NCBI GenBank assembly: GCA_019635795.1
Contig: JAHBYV010000004.1
Location: 162,680-226,679, forward strand
Source: Rhizobiaceae bacterium
GTDB taxonomy: Bacteria; Pseudomonadota; Alphaproteobacteria; Rhizobiales; Rhizobiaceae
Reading direction: 5' to 3'
DNA: 64,000 bases
Positions 49,699-59,430 of the stretch are shown piece after piece (the first letter of the stretch is position 1; each line of letters opens with the position of its first letter). A model generated the notes under the pieces. It worked only from the letters and a program-made list of their open reading frames with translations. It was not told the DNA's origin and searched no databases. The translations under genes and the position numbers were made by a program.

Positions 49699-52600
49699 AT
49701 GCTTGCTCGAGTTTTTGTCATCGTAGGTGGGTTGATTGTGGTGGCGCTGACGGCGGCGCTGGTCGTACCCTATTTTATCGACTGGTCTACCTATCGTACC
49801 AGTTTCGAAAGGGAGGCGAGTGCCGTTCTTGGCCGCGAGGTCAAGGTGAATGGCGCTGCCACCGCGCGCCTTCTGCCGTTTCCGTCTGTGACGTTCACTG
49901 ACGTCACAGTGGCTGGCATTGACGGTAAGAACGTGGCGATGACTGTGGAGGAATTCTCCATGGACGCCGAGCTTGCGCCGTTTCTCAGCGGTGATGTGCT
50001 GATATTTGATATGCGGCTCGTTCGTCCGCGAGCTGTCGTGAACATTGATGATAGCGGAAGGGTGGATTGGGTCCTGCGCCCCAACACTCCCTTCGATCCG
50101 AAAAATATCACGCTGGAAGACGTTTCTGTAACCGATGGGGAGGTGCGCGTTCGCACCGCAGGTGGTGCCGAGCGTCAGTTCACCCAGATCAATACCGCCG
50201 TCACGGCGCAATCTCTGGCCGGCCCCTGGCGTGCGGATGGAACTTTGCGCCTTGATGGCCGTGAGGCAACAGTCGCAGTGTCCACGGGCATTGTGGATAG
50301 TGAGGGGCTGCGCTTGAAGATCAAGGTTGAGCCGGTCGATGTCGCTATGTCGACTGAGCTGGACGGCGTTGTTTCATCATCGGAGGGCGCGCTAAGGTAC
50401 AAGGGCAAGTTCCATGTCGCCGAACGACTTGCTGCACCCAAAGCCGATCGGGACGGCAATACAGAGGAGCAGGTGCAAGCGGCTGGCAACCGGGCAAGTG
50501 GCCGGTTCGAGATGGATGACCGTCAGTTCGTTGTCGATGAGTTCCGGTTTGAATCTGGTCCCGCGAATGATCCTTATGTTGCGAACGGTAGTGCTTCGAT
50601 TCAGTTTGGCGGGTCGCCACAATTCGCGATAAAGGCAACCGGTCAGCAAATATTTCTGAACGATGGCGGGGATGGCCTTGGCAATGCCCGTCTGGCAGAC
50701 AGAATTTCTGCCTTGTCTGAAGCTTTGGCGCGCGTGCCTGTACCGGGAATTCCCGGTACCGTCGATCTGAAACTTCCGGCGATCGTGACGGGTGACACAA
50801 CAATTCGCGACGTTACGCTGGAAGCCGCAACCGCACCGGGTGGTTGGGACGTCCAAAAACTGACTGCTGTTTTCCCTGGACGCACGACACTTGAGGCTAA
50901 GGGGGCTCTCGTTGCGCGACCTGCCCTGGATTTCAAGGGCCATTTACTTGTTGCTGTGGGGCAGCCGTCAGGTTTTGTTGGCTGGCTCGCCAGCGATATT
51001 GACGCGCCTGTGCGCCGTCTTTCCAAGGCCGGCATAGATGCGAATGTGGAGCTTTCCGCGAATCGTCTGGCATTGAAAGACGTGGAATTGATTCTTGGTA
51101 ACGCAAAGTTTGCCGGGAGCATTGAGCGGGTTGACGGCCAAGGCGCGAAGCCCCGGATTTCGGTTGACCTGATTGGCGCAGCAACATCCGCCGATGAAGC
51201 GTCTGCGCTGGCATCGTTCTTTATCGATGGAAAGGGCGACACTCGCCTTGGTGACTATGATGTCAGCCTCAAGCTGAAAGCCGGACCCGTTGGCGACGCG
51301 CCATTGAGAGCCGATACGGCCGACATTGCCCTTCGCCTTTCCGGACAACGTCTTGAGGTCGATCGCTTCTCAATCGTGGGGGTTGCTGGCGCGTCGGTCG
51401 CTGCAACAGCACGGATCGATCAGATAGACAGAAGCCCGAAGGTTACGCTTGACGCGACCTTGCTTGGCGACGATCTCGCACCCTTCGTTGAGCTGATGAA
51501 CAGCCGGGCGCGAAATCCGCTGACCAATTGGCTAGCGTTGAGCGCGAAAAGCTATACTGGTTTGCTTAAAGGCGCGCGGATCGACATTGTTGGCGACGGC
51601 GAGATGCGCGATGCTTCAAAGGGCGATCTTCGTATTTCTGCGAAAGGTGCGCTGGGCGAAACCTCATTGGATGCAAGTTTGAATGCGTCCGGCCAATTGT
51701 CTGAGCTGGCGGCTGCGGACATTGACCTCAAGGCGAAGCTGTCAGCGCGCGATGGTGGCGCATTGCTAGCCTTGGCGGGAGCTCCGGTGTTGCCATTGGG
51801 GCTGGTTGGCCCAGCCGAATTCGAGTTGGCGTCCAAAGGCAACGCTGCCGCGGGAATGGATGCTTCCTTCAACCTGAAATCACGACAGGGTACCGGGTCG
51901 TTCAAGGGGCTTGTTTCGTCAGCCGCCGATGGATTGCGCGTTAAGGGCACAGCGGTGCTTGATGCGTCAGACATAGAGCCGTGGCTGATGACTACCGGAT
52001 TTTCAGTCCCTGGCTTGGGGACGGGCATGTCTGCGAACGTCAAGGCAAATGTCGAGTTCAGCAAGGGTCTTCTGATTTTAAATGGGCTGGATGGAACTAT
52101 GGCCGGAGGTAAGGTTTCCGGCGATCTCAGTGTGGAAACTCGCGAAGGCTTGCCTGTCGTTTCGGGTGCGCTTGATCTCGGTCAGTTGGATTTGGGGCAG
52201 TTTGCTCTATCTGTCCTCGGACCGGATGTACTGGCTGATAACAGCGGCCAATGGTCCAGTATTCCGTTTCAGCCAACGAACAACGCGCCATTGCGAGCCA
52301 AGATTGATGTAACGACATCAACCTTGGTGTTTGGATCGCTTGAGGCTCAGAACGCTGCATTGTTGCTGCAAGTGGACGACAGCGGCCTCAAGGCTTCAGA
52401 CATCCGCGCGCAGTTGGAAGGTGGCTCGTTGTCTGCAATGTTTGAACTCAAGAACAGTGCGGCGACCGGGCTTTTTTCCGGACAGTTCAAACTCAGCGGT
52501 GCCCAGCTCCAGAGTTTGTTCCAAAAACTGGGGCTTTCCGGTGCTGATGCATCAGGAAAGCTGGATATGTCGGCTTCGCTAACGGCGAGTGGGCGCTCTA

Positions 52601-54726
52601 TCAGTGCGATGGTCTCTTCATTGTCGGGCACAGGCACGGCAAAGATTGGTGGAGCTTCGATCAACGGACTGGATCCTGCCGCCTTTGGCCAGCTGATCCG
52701 CGCGGTTGATGATCTCGGTCATGATGTCGAAGCGATCCGCAAATCCGAGATAGCTCCCGAGATCGTTCAGAAAGGTTTGTTCCGGGCTGACAGCGCCGAA
52801 GTTGCTTATACGGTAGCCGGCGGTGTTGCCCGTATCCCGGCTATCGTGTTTGAACGACCCGACAGCACATTGAATGGCGAGCTGAAACTGGATTTCAACC
52901 AGTTGACTGTTCAGGGCAAGGGCTCGCTGATCTACAAACCCGGCGAAGAGGCGCTCGTGGGGTCAGATCCACAGGTTGACCTGATCCTTTCTGGCACTTT
53001 GGGTTCGCCTGCTTTGAGCATTGATGCTCAGCCACTGACGCACTTCCTTATCCAGCGCGCGCTCGAGATTGAACAGGTTCGCGTAGAGGGTATGCAGGAC
53101 AATATGATGGAAAAGCAGCGCCTTCGGCGCGAGGCGAAGCATTTCGCAACCATCGAGAGCGAGCGCAAACGCGCGATTGAGGAGCAGAAGCAGCGTGAAG
53201 AAGAAGAGGCTCGACAAGCGGAAGAGGCCCGTTTGAAGGCTGAGGCGGAAGTTCGCCGCAAGCTGGAAGAGGAGGCAGCTCGCAAGCTGGCTGAGGAAGC
53301 CCGGATAAAGGCCGAAAAAGAAGCTGCTATACAGGCCGAGGAAGAGCGTTTGAGGGCGGAGGCCGAGGCGCGTCGTCTGGCCGAAGAAGAGGCCGCGCGA
53401 AAAGTCGCCGAAGAAGCTCGACTCAGAGCGGCCGAGGAAGCTGCTCGAAAGGCTGAAGCAGAGCGCTTGAAAGCAGAAGCCGAAGCTCGTCGCATCGCGG
53501 AAGAAGAGGCTGCACGCAAGGCGGCGGAAGAGGAACGCCTGAAAGCTGAAGCCGAAGCACGTCGCTTGGCTGAGGAACAGGCCGCTCGGAAGGCTGCCGA
53601 AGAAAAGCGCCTTGCTGCAGAAGCTGAGGCCCGGCGTATAGCTGAGGAAGAAGCAGCACGTAAATTGGCGGAGCAAGAGCGCGTGAAAGCAGAGGCCGAA
53701 GCGCGTCGATTGGCTGCCGAAGCGGCTGCACTGAAAGCCGCCGAAGAAGCTCGTTTGAAGGCCGAATTGGAAGCGCGCAAGATTGCTGAAGAAAAGCGTC
53801 TCGCGGCTGAGGCTGAGGCGCGGCAACTTGCTGATCAGGAAGCGGCACGTAAGGCTGCCGAGGAAAAGCGTCTTCAGGCAGAAGCTGCGGCTCGCCAGAA
53901 GGCGGAGGAAGAGGCTGCACGGAAGGCTGCTGAAGTCGCGAGGTTGAAAGCCGAGCTTGAAGCTCGCCGTATTGCTGAAGAAAAGCGTGTGGCGGCAGAA
54001 GCAGAGGCCGAACGTAAAGCCGCTGAGGAGGAAAAGAAGCGCATCGCTCAGGAAGAAGCAGATCGCAAGGCTGCCGAAGCAGCGCGCATCAAGGCCGAGG
54101 CCGAAGCGCGCCGTGTTGCAGAAGAGGCGCAGCGCAAAGCGGTCGCGGAAGCGGAGGCCCGGAGAGCTGAGGAAGAAGCTAGACTTAAGGCTGAGGAGCA
54201 GGCCCGACTCGCCGCAGAAGCAGCACGACTTAAGGCCGAAGCGGAGGCGCGGCTGGAGGCAGAAAAAGAAGCTGCACGGAAAGCCAAGGAGCTCGCTCGT
54301 CTGAAAGCGGAAATGGAGGCTGCTCGCGAATCAGAGCAACAGCGTCTTGCTGCAGAGGCCGAAGCTCGGCGTAAAGCGGAGGAGGAACTTGCGCGCAAGG
54401 CTGAGGAGGAAGCGAGGCTGAAAGCGGAGCTTGAGGCCGCGCAGAAGGCTGAGGAAGAGCGCCTCAAAGCTGAGCCGATCACACCCGATCAGGGTCCGAT
54501 TCCAGGCGGGCGTCCTGTCGCTGTTGAAGCAGAGCAGCCAAAGGCCGTTTCAGAACCCGCGCCTGCAGAACAGCCTGCCAAGGAGCAACCCAAGCGGACG
54601 GCGAAGCCCGTGCAGCAGAAGGCGCCGCCGCGCGCCCCGGTCCGGCGCAACGCCCCGGCCAATGGGGATTTCCCTCCAGCGCCAGAGCCATCGCGCGTAC
54701 AGCAGTTCCTGCGATCCCTGCAATAA
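49699..54726 (+). CDS. AsmA-family protein with very long charged helical C-terminus
   Basis: A 1675-residue inner-membrane-anchored protein. The N-terminal span (residues 3-25) and following [24 protein letters not shown] identify an AsmA-family member; such proteins form long lipid-transport grooves in the periplasm. The AsmA-like beta-rich part runs to about residue 1130. From about 1136 to 1592 follows an almost unbroken Ala/Glu/Lys/Arg-rich helix-forming repeat (units like [18 protein letters not shown]), similar to the central domain of TolA, and then a Pro/Ala/Gln-rich tail of about 80 residues. The helical part is much larger than in any AsmA protein I know. It is preceded by a 110-base gap after the flavoprotein gene. 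Confidence 0.85.
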   Translation: MLARVFVIVGGLIVVALTAALVVPYFIDWSTYRTSFEREASAVLGREVKVNGAATARLLPFPSVTFTDVTVAGIDGKNVAMTVEEFSMDAELAPFLSGDVLIFDMRLVRPRAVVNIDDSGRVDWVLRPNTPFDPKNITLEDVSVTDGEVRVRTAGGAERQFTQINTAVTAQSLAGPWRADGTLRLDGREATVAVSTGIVDSEGLRLKIKVEPVDVAMSTELDGVVSSSEGALRYKGKFHVAERLAAPKADRDGNTEEQVQAAGNRASGRFEMDDRQFVVDEFRFESGPANDPYVANGSASIQFGGSPQFAIKATGQQIFLNDGGDGLGNARLADRISALSEALARVPVPGIPGTVDLKLPAIVTGDTTIRDVTLEAATAPGGWDVQKLTAVFPGRTTLEAKGALVARPALDFKGHLLVAVGQPSGFVGWLASDIDAPVRRLSKAGIDANVELSANRLALKDVELILGNAKFAGSIERVDGQGAKPRISVDLIGAATSADEASALASFFIDGKGDTRLGDYDVSLKLKAGPVGDAPLRADTADIALRLSGQRLEVDRFSIVGVAGASVAATARIDQIDRSPKVTLDATLLGDDLAPFVELMNSRARNPLTNWLALSAKSYTGLLKGARIDIVGDGEMRDASKGDLRISAKGALGETSLDASLNASGQLSELAAADIDLKAKLSARDGGALLALAGAPVLPLGLVGPAEFELASKGNAAAGMDASFNLKSRQGTGSFKGLVSSAADGLRVKGTAVLDASDIEPWLMTTGFSVPGLGTGMSANVKANVEFSKGLLILNGLDGTMAGGKVSGDLSVETREGLPVVSGALDLGQLDLGQFALSVLGPDVLADNSGQWSSIPFQPTNNAPLRAKIDVTTSTLVFGSLEAQNAALLLQVDDSGLKASDIRAQLEGGSLSAMFELKNSAATGLFSGQFKLSGAQLQSLFQKLGLSGADASGKLDMSASLTASGRSISAMVSSLSGTGTAKIGGASINGLDPAAFGQLIRAVDDLGHDVEAIRKSEIAPEIVQKGLFRADSAEVAYTVAGGVARIPAIVFERPDSTLNGELKLDFNQLTVQGKGSLIYKPGEEALVGSDPQVDLILSGTLGSPALSIDAQPLTHFLIQRALEIEQVRVEGMQDNMMEKQRLRREAKHFATIESERKRAIEEQKQREEEEARQAEEARLKAEAEVRRKLEEEAARKLAEEARIKAEKEAAIQAEEERLRAEAEARRLAEEEAARKVAEEARLRAAEEAARKAEAERLKAEAEARRIAEEEAARKAAEEERLKAEAEARRLAEEQAARKAAEEKRLAAEAEARRIAEEEAARKLAEQERVKAEAEARRLAAEAAALKAAEEARLKAELEARKIAEEKRLAAEAEARQLADQEAARKAAEEKRLQAEAAARQKAEEEAARKAAEVARLKAELEARRIAEEKRVAAEAEAERKAAEEEKKRIAQEEADRKAAEAARIKAEAEARRVAEEAQRKAVAEAEARRAEEEARLKAEEQARLAAEAARLKAEAEARLEAEKEAARKAKELARLKAEMEAARESEQQRLAAEAEARRKAEEELARKAEEEARLKAELEAAQKAEEERLKAEPITPDQGPIPGGRPVAVEAEQPKAVSEPAPAEQPAKEQPKRTAKPVQQKAPPRAPVRRNAPANGDFPPAPEPSRVQQFLRSLQ
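53107..54474 (+). repeat. Repetitive coding region for Ala/Glu/Arg-rich helix
   Basis: Within the AsmA-family gene, about 455 codons encode degenerate tandem units of roughly 11 to 17 residues based on (E/K)[20 protein letters not shown]. The DNA repeats itself with many synonymous and conservative changes. Such sequence tends to vary in length by replication slippage, and assembly of the region may be imperfect. Confidence 0.8.
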
Positions 54727-54744
54727 TTGGCTGGCAGTTGAATT

Positions 54745-54881
54745 TCAGGGCCGAGCTTGGCGATCAAGCCCGGTCCTGAATGTCGAAAGCACAAACAGCC
54801 GAAGCGCTGATGACAGGTTTGTTTCGCGACCGCGGTTTTCGTCCATCTAGGATACAGGCGCGGCCAAAGAACAATCGCGCG
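54745..54881 (-). pseudogene. Relic of the 3' end of the ribbon-helix-helix gene
   Basis: Copy 1 of the 182-bp repeat carries about 45 codons corresponding to the C-terminal half of the RHH protein. It has no start region and has an in-frame TAG (fwd CTA at 54847-54849), so it cannot yield a functional protein. The downstream part still reads RETNLSSALRLFVLS-like residues, as in the intact gene. Confidence 0.75.
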
Positions 54882-54926
54882 CAGCAGTTCCTGCGATGAC
54901 TGAAATATTTGGCTGGTAGTCGAATT

Positions 54927-55163
54927 TCAGGACCGAGCTCGGCGATCAAGCTCGGTCCTGAATGTCGAAAGCACAAACAGCCGAAGCGCTGATGACAGGT
55001 TTGTTTCGCGACTGCGTGTTTCGTCTATCTCGGCGATCAGCGCGGCCAAAGAACAATCGCGTGCCGCTGCAATGTCGTGGAGAGCGTCAAAAAATGGCTG
55101 TTCGATAGAGAATGAGGTGCGGTGCCCGCGAATAGAAATAGAGCGTTTGATGACCGCGCTCAT
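54927..55163 (-). CDS. Ribbon-helix-helix domain protein
   Basis: A 78-residue protein with a predicted ribbon-helix-helix fold: the strand KRSISIRGHRTSFSIEQ, helix EQPFFDALHDIAAARD and helix SLAALIAEIDETR, a layout typical of the RHH_4 family. Such proteins bind DNA as dimers. It overlaps the DUF4169 gene upstream by ATGA and is likely in one transcript with it. The 3' half lies in copy 2 of the tandem repeat, so the gene end has been duplicated. Confidence 0.8.
   Translation of the reverse strand: MSAVIKRSISIRGHRTSFSIEQPFFDALHDIAAARDCSLAALIAEIDETRSRETNLSSALRLFVLSTFRTELDRRARS
54928..54960. terminator. Hairpin between the AsmA-family gene and the RHH gene
   Basis: A 12-bp perfect stem, CAGGACCGAGCT (54928-54939) with 54949-54960, surrounds a 9-base loop directly at the RHH stop codon. 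A degenerate version with mismatches is in copy 1 of the repeat at about 54746-54778, just after the AsmA-family stop. Either may act as a terminator for converging transcripts. Confidence 0.6.
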
Positions 55164-55348
55164 TCTTCGTCGCTCTTGATCCGCCTGTGGCCGTCCAAAA
55201 AGCGATCCTTAGCCTCATGTTCAGCCTGAACTGACTGTTTCTCGGCTTTCGTGCGCCCATGAACCGCGCGGTTCGAAGCTGCCGCAACCTGGTCTTTCTC
55301 GCGCTGCTTTCGCTTGCGTTCAAGGCGCAGGTTGAGGATTTCAGCCAT
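55160..55348 (-). CDS. DUF4169 family protein
   Basis: A 62-residue strongly charged protein. MAEILNLRLERKRKQREKD and NRAVHGRTKAEK match the DUF4169 family (pattern MAExxNLRxxRKxxxR...NRxxFGRTKxE) found in Alphaproteobacteria, function unknown. Lys/Arg content may allow nucleic acid contact. It lies 3 bases downstream of sspB on the same strand and overlaps the RHH gene, so sspB-DUF4169-RHH probably form one operon. Confidence 0.8.
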   Translation of the reverse strand: MAEILNLRLERKRKQREKDQVAAASNRAVHGRTKAEKQSVQAEHEAKDRFLDGHRRIKSDEE

Positions 55349-55350
55349 GG

Positions 55351-55899
55351 CTACTTCTTGCGGAATGCATCCAGCGATACGACCTGAGCCCCTTTGCCCG
55401 ACTCTTCAGAAGACTCAATGGAATCTTTGTCTGAGTCTTGATCGGAAGGTGCTGCGGCCTTTGCGGCCTTCTCAGCTTTGCTGGCTGAAGATCTGCTCTT
55501 CTTCGCGGGTGCAATTGCTATCGGCGCTTCTTCAGGCGCCTCAATCTTTACGTCAAACTCAAGCTCGAAGTTCACGGATGGGTCATAGAAGCCACGAACC
55601 GCCGAGAACGGTATCTCAAGCTTTTCGGGCACGTCCGCGAAAGACAATCCAACCTCAAAACCCGTCTCCGTCACCTTCAAATCCCAATATTGGAACTGCA
55701 GGACGATAGTCATTTGTTCCGGATAGCGCTCACGAAGCCGGCTGGATATCCGAACCCCCGGCGCTCCGGTCAGGAAGGTGATGAAAAAATGATGGTTTCC
55801 CGGCAAACCCGTACGGGCGACCTCAGACAGAACCTTGCGCATAACGCCGCGCAAAGCTTCCTGAGCAAGAATGTCATACCGGATTTGGTCTTCCGCCAT
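55351..55899 (-). CDS. sspB: ClpXP adaptor SspB, alphaproteobacterial type
   Basis: SspB tethers ssrA-tagged proteins to ClpXP for degradation. The 182-residue protein has the tag-binding fold (RYDILAQEALRGVMRKVLSEV, HHFFITFLTGAPGVRIS, FEVGLSFADVPEKLEIPFSAV) and a disordered acidic/Ala-rich linker (about 135-170) ending in a short hydrophobic/basic tail, VVSLDAFRKK, expected to bind the ClpX N-domain. The ATG at 55899 starts the typical MAEDQIRYD; the longer frame has no support. It lies next to the tmRNA gene on the same strand, downstream of it. Confidence 0.94.
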   Translation of the reverse strand: MAEDQIRYDILAQEALRGVMRKVLSEVARTGLPGNHHFFITFLTGAPGVRISSRLRERYPEQMTIVLQFQYWDLKVTETGFEVGLSFADVPEKLEIPFSAVRGFYDPSVNFELEFDVKIEAPEEAPIAIAPAKKSRSSASKAEKAAKAAAPSDQDSDKDSIESSEESGKGAQVVSLDAFRKK

Positions 55900-56053
55900 G
55901 GTGTTCGCGTTCTTTCGATTCCGATGCATACGTCTAGTAAACCTTGATGGCGAGGTAAACTGTAAACGCACGGCTGATGAACGAATTTGCCTATATTCCA
56001 GACACGATAGTCGAGAGATGGGGCGCGCTAACGCCAAAACATTCATTGGGGAT

Positions 56054-56390
56054 GAAAAAGTGGAGGTTTCTGTTGCCAGGTACCTCCGAACCCCGCCTGA
56101 GGGTGCTAACCGACAGGGCTTGATTTGAGACTATCGCGCCGCATTAAGCAGCGAGACGTGCCTCAGCATAGTTGTCGTTTGCAACTATAAGGGTAGCCCG
56201 ATAACGGTGGTACAATGCCGAGCAAAAGTCCGATCTTTACACCCTCGTCGATCCTATTTCGCCCCCATCACAAGCCGCTGCATACCCAGCGGTTTATGGT
56301 GGAGGCGCCGGGTACCGCCCCCGGGTCCGAATGGTTTATTTCACCGGCCGTTTATCGCCATAGTCAGTCAAGCTGACGTCCCTGATATAG
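56054..56390 (-). ncRNA. ssrA: Two-piece (permuted) tmRNA
   Basis: The gene encodes the RNA that rescues stalled ribosomes and tags nascent chains. The order is permuted as in Alphaproteobacteria. On the minus strand the acceptor RNA comes first and ends with the encoded CCTCCACCA at 56305-56297; it has a T arm with CCGGG/CCCGG. A 30-base intervening segment with a CCGCTG/CAGCGG hairpin (56267-56296) follows, then the coding RNA starts GGGGGCG at 56266 (pairing with CGCCTCC, one G-U). The tag ORF at 56182-56144 reads ANDNYAEARLAA then TAA. The 5' limit of the acceptor piece is approximate. It is followed by a terminator and then by sspB. Confidence 0.93.
56055..56087 (-). terminator. Terminator after ssrA
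   Basis: On the minus strand GGAGGT (56087-56082) pairs with ACCTCC (56067-56062) over a 14-base loop, followed by CTTTTT at 56060-56055. Stem is only 6 bp, but position after the coding RNA fits. Confidence 0.6.
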
Positions 56391-56511
56391 GCATCATTGA
56401 AGCAAAAGAAAAGTGCCCCAGACTTGACTTGAAGCCATGAAAAATCGCAGCCTCGCGTCTGGGGCGTGGACTGGTGGTTGGACAGCACGCACGGTAGAGA
56501 CGGAGGGAAAT

Positions 56512-56823
56512 ATGGCCGATTATCTGGCAGATGTGAAAAAATACGATGCGACCGCGAGTGCCGAAATCGTAGACAAGATCGTAAAGCACCTTGGAATCGC
56601 GTTGCGAAAGGCAGATTCTTCGCTCGTTTCGTGCACCGATCCGGAAGAGCTGGATCGAATCAAGAAGGGCTTCATCGCAAAGAAGCTGGGTGAATCAGAT
56701 GCCGCGAAGGCCGACTCGATCCTCGAAAAAGTGTGTGAGTCGATGTCTGCGGATCGGACGAAGTCGCGCGTGACATTCTATTATCTGGTTGCAAAGCACT
56801 ACGGAAAGCTGGCAAGCCTCTGA
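56512..56823 (+). CDS. DUF2853 family protein
   Basis: A 103-residue soluble protein. The N-terminal [16 protein letters not shown] and the middle [16 protein letters not shown] and [11 protein letters not shown] match DUF2853, a small family with unknown function widespread in Alphaproteobacteria. The ATG at 56512 is chosen because GGAGG lies 6 bases upstream; the frame to 56437 overlaps the ssrA promoter region. It is divergent from ssrA. Confidence 0.85.
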   Translation: MADYLADVKKYDATASAEIVDKIVKHLGIALRKADSSLVSCTDPEELDRIKKGFIAKKLGESDAAKADSILEKVCESMSADRTKSRVTFYYLVAKHYGKLASL

Positions 56824-56900
56824 CGGTTGTCTTTAATCAAGGATTGGCGCGGGGCGTAACGCGGTCCGCGTCGATCCGGATACGTTTTGAATCTACTACC

Positions 56901-57698
56901 ATGCGCCAATATCTCGATTTGCTCCAACACGTGCTGGATCACGGAAGTGATCGTAGTGATCGCACAGGCACGGGCACACGCTCTGTGTTTGGCTACCAGA
57001 TGCGGTTCGACCTTTCACAAGGTTTTCCCGTCACGACGACCAAAAAGCTGCATTTGAAGTCTATTATTCACGAGCTTTTGTGGTTTCTTGCCGGTGATAC
57101 CAACATCAAATATCTCAATGATAACGGCGTAACCATCTGGGATGAGTGGGCCGATGAGAATGGCGACCTCGGCCCGGTTTATGGCAAGCAGTGGCGTTCC
57201 TGGCCAAATGGCCGCGACGGCGAGACGATTGACCAAATCCAGAATCTTATCAAGGAGCTGGAACGCAATCCTCATTCCCGCCGTCTGATTGTGACGGCCT
57301 GGAATCCGGCCGAAGTCGATGCGATGGCGCTTCCGCCATGCCATTGTCTCTTTCAATTCTATGTGGCGGACGGCAAGTTGTCCTGCCAGCTATACCAGCG
57401 CTCTGCGGACATATTCCTTGGTGTGCCATTCAATATTGCTTCATATGCGCTGTTGACAATGATGATTGCGCAGGTTCGCGGTCTGGGTTTAGGCGATTTT
57501 GTGCACACGCTGGGCGATGCGCACCTCTATTCAAACCATTTCGAACAGGCGCGCGAGCAGCTCAGCAGGACGCCAAAGGCTTTGCCCACCATGTGGATAA
57601 ACCCGGATGTGAAGGATCTGTTTGAGTTTCGCTTCGAGGATTTCCGCCTCGAGAATTATGTGGCCGACGCATCGATCAAAGCGCCGATTGCGGTGTGA
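56901..57698 (+). CDS. thyA: Thymidylate synthase
   Basis: ThyA methylates dUMP to dTMP with methylene-THF, leaving dihydrofolate that FolA, encoded next, reduces. The start at ATG 56901 gives 265 residues, the same as the E. coli family size (264). Motifs: [32 protein letters not shown], the catalytic cysteine in [13 protein letters not shown], and [18 protein letters not shown]. No strong ribosome binding site is visible before this ATG. thyA-folA are 6 bases apart. Confidence 0.97.
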   Translation: MRQYLDLLQHVLDHGSDRSDRTGTGTRSVFGYQMRFDLSQGFPVTTTKKLHLKSIIHELLWFLAGDTNIKYLNDNGVTIWDEWADENGDLGPVYGKQWRSWPNGRDGETIDQIQNLIKELERNPHSRRLIVTAWNPAEVDAMALPPCHCLFQFYVADGKLSCQLYQRSADIFLGVPFNIASYALLTMMIAQVRGLGLGDFVHTLGDAHLYSNHFEQAREQLSRTPKALPTMWINPDVKDLFEFRFEDFRLENYVADASIKAPIAV

Positions 57699-57704
57699 AG
57701 GAAC

Positions 57705-58205
57705 ATGAGAATTGTTTTTTACGTTGCCATTGCTTCCAATGGGGTGATCGGCTTTGAAGGCGATTTGCCTTGGCGACTTTCGTCCGATCTCAAACGGTTC
57801 AAGGCCCAAACAATGGGCAAACCCCTGATAATGGGCCGAAAGACGTGGGAAAGCTTGCCGCGAAAGCCTTTGCCGGGTCGATTGAATATCGTCGTAACGC
57901 GTAGCTTAGATTTTGTAGCTGATGGCGCGACGGTGGCGCATTCGGCTGATGAGGCGCTGGCGGTTGCAGAGCGTTCCGGGGCGGCAGAAGCGGCTGTAAT
58001 CGGCGGTGGGGAGCTCTTTCGAATGCTGTTTGATCGCGCTGACACGCTGAACGTGACCCATGTTCTTGGCGAGGTCGCGGGCGACACGTTCTTTCCGCCT
58101 ATATCTCCCACCCATTGGGAGGTCGTCGAAAGTGCTGACTATCCCGCTGGGGAGAACGATTCGCACGCCACGCGACACGTGATTTACGACCGGATAGCCG
58201 TTTGA
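57705..58205 (+). CDS. folA: Dihydrofolate reductase
   Basis: FolA reduces dihydrofolate with NADPH. The 166-residue protein shows the active-site loop FYVAIASNGVIGFEGDLPWRLSSDLKRF (shown by positions 4-30), IMGRKTWESLPRKPLPGR for NADPH binding, and VIGGGELFRM. AAGGA lies ahead of the ATG. It is coupled to thyA, which is the common arrangement and keeps folate balance. Confidence 0.96.
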   Translation: MRIVFYVAIASNGVIGFEGDLPWRLSSDLKRFKAQTMGKPLIMGRKTWESLPRKPLPGRLNIVVTRSLDFVADGATVAHSADEALAVAERSGAAEAAVIGGGELFRMLFDRADTLNVTHVLGEVAGDTFFPPISPTHWEVVESADYPAGENDSHATRHVIYDRIAV

Positions 58206-58332
58206 ATCGGATTTGCAGGTCACAAAATGCGGCGCAAGCGATTGGCTGCGTTGAAAGGCGCGTTTCCACTCCCTATAGAGTGTGAAAAATATATACGTCG
58301 GCCTCGAAATCGGCGCAGCGGAAAGGAATTTC

Positions 58333-59430
58333 ATGCCCTGGAACAATCAGAGTGGTGGCGGCGGCGGTGGTCCGTGGGGTGGCGGCGGAAACTCCGGAGG
58401 CCCTTGGGGGCAGGGGCCAAAGGGTCCGACTGGACCACAAAACACTCCACCTGATCTTGAGGACATTATTCGACGGGGCCAGGATCGGCTGAAGAATGCC
58501 CTGCCGGGGGGCGGCGCGCCAAGCGCTGCACTTGTTGCGCTGGTGGTAGCTGGTTTGCTGGTCGGCTGGCTTTTCAAGGCCATTTATACGGTGCAGCCGG
58601 ATGAGCTGGCCGTTGAACTTGTTTTCGGAAAGCCTAAGCAGGAGCTGGCGCAGCCAGGTCTTCATTTCCATTTCTGGCCGATTGAGACCGTGGAAAAGGC
58701 CAATACAGCGGAAAAGCTTATCACCATCGGTTCCCGCTCACGCGACGCGGCCACCTCGGGATTGATGCTTTCCGGCGACCAGAACATCGTAGATGTGCAG
58801 TTCTCGATTGCGTATCAGGTAAGCGATCCGCGCGCATATCTATTCGACGTTGCGGATCCTGACGCTATGGTTCGCCAGCTTGGCGAAAGCGCAATGCGCG
58901 AAGTCGTTGGTCGGCGACCGGCTCAGGATATCTTCCGCGATGATCGCCAGGGAATCGCTGACGGTGTTCGCGACATCGTTCAGAAGTCCCTTGATGAATA
59001 TCAGGCTGGTTTGACCGTAAATGCCATTTCGATCGAAGACGCTTCACCGCCGACGGAGGTGGCAGATGCGTTCAACGAGGTGCAGCGCGCAGAGCAGGAT
59101 GAAGACCGGTTCGTCGAAGAAGCGAACCAGTATTCGAACCAGAAGCTTGGTCAGGCACGCGGACAAGCGGCGCAGATTGAAGAAGATGCTGCCGCCTACA
59201 AGAACCGCGTTGTGCAGGAAGCTCAGGGTGAAGCGCAGCGCTTCGTCTCTGTTTATGACGAATATGCAAAAGCGCCTGATGTAACCAGAAAGCGCCTGTT
59301 CCTGGAAACCATGGAGCGTGTCCTGAAAGATTCCAACAAAGTTATCCTCGACGAAAAGAGCGGCTCGGGCGTAGTGCCCTACCTGCCTTTGCCAGAATTG
59401 CAGAAGCGTAACGCCGAGGGAGCGAACTGA
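58333..59430 (+). CDS. hflK: FtsH modulator HflK
   Basis: HflK is an SPFH (stomatin/prohibitin) protein which, with HflC, forms a large cage around the membrane protease FtsH. The 365-residue protein starts at ATG 58333 after AAAGGAA. A Gly/Trp/Pro-rich cytoplasmic tail (residues 2-45), one span (about 63-84), the SPFH domain (about 90-250) and a helical region ending near 350 are seen. It overlaps the hflC start by one base (TGATG). Confidence 0.95.
   Translation: MPWNNQSGGGGGGPWGGGGNSGGPWGQGPKGPTGPQNTPPDLEDIIRRGQDRLKNALPGGGAPSAALVALVVAGLLVGWLFKAIYTVQPDELAVELVFGKPKQELAQPGLHFHFWPIETVEKANTAEKLITIGSRSRDAATSGLMLSGDQNIVDVQFSIAYQVSDPRAYLFDVADPDAMVRQLGESAMREVVGRRPAQDIFRDDRQGIADGVRDIVQKSLDEYQAGLTVNAISIEDASPPTEVADAFNEVQRAEQDEDRFVEEANQYSNQKLGQARGQAAQIEEDAAAYKNRVVQEAQGEAQRFVSVYDEYAKAPDVTRKRLFLETMERVLKDSNKVILDEKSGSGVVPYLPLPELQKRNAEGAN

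Larger units (their letters stand above)
54700..55063. repeat. Tandem 182-bp duplication at the asmA/RHH gene junction
   Basis: Copy 1 is 54700-54881 and copy 2 is 54882-55063, aligned at a constant 182-base offset with roughly 90% identity by eye. The unit starts with the last codons of the AsmA-family gene (CAGCAGTTCCTGCGAT), includes a hairpin and ends inside the ribbon-helix-helix gene read from the other strand. The divergence indicates an old event. Confidence 0.9.

Noticed and set aside
52963-53826. Long minus-strand frames (287, 250 and 165 codons) in the repetitive part of the AsmA-family gene
   Set aside because: The low-complexity Ala/Glu/Arg codons leave other frames free of stops; products are compositional mirror images without start signals.
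53107-54474. CRISPR array or DNA-level satellite
   Set aside because: Repeats are degenerate, in frame and encode a regular helix; there are no identical spacers-and-repeats and no cas genes.
54700-55063. Insertion sequence or attachment site at the tandem repeat
   Set aside because: No transposase, integrase, tRNA gene or terminal inverted repeats; it is a simple duplication of local sequence.
54927-55348. Toxin-antitoxin pair (RHH plus partner)
   Set aside because: The RHH gene is small and paired with DUF4169, which has no toxin features; it sits in a core sspB operon.
56130-56390. tRNA gene suggested by CCA end and T-arm-like stem
   Set aside because: The elements belong to the permuted tmRNA; the tag ORF and GGGGGCG 5' end explain them.
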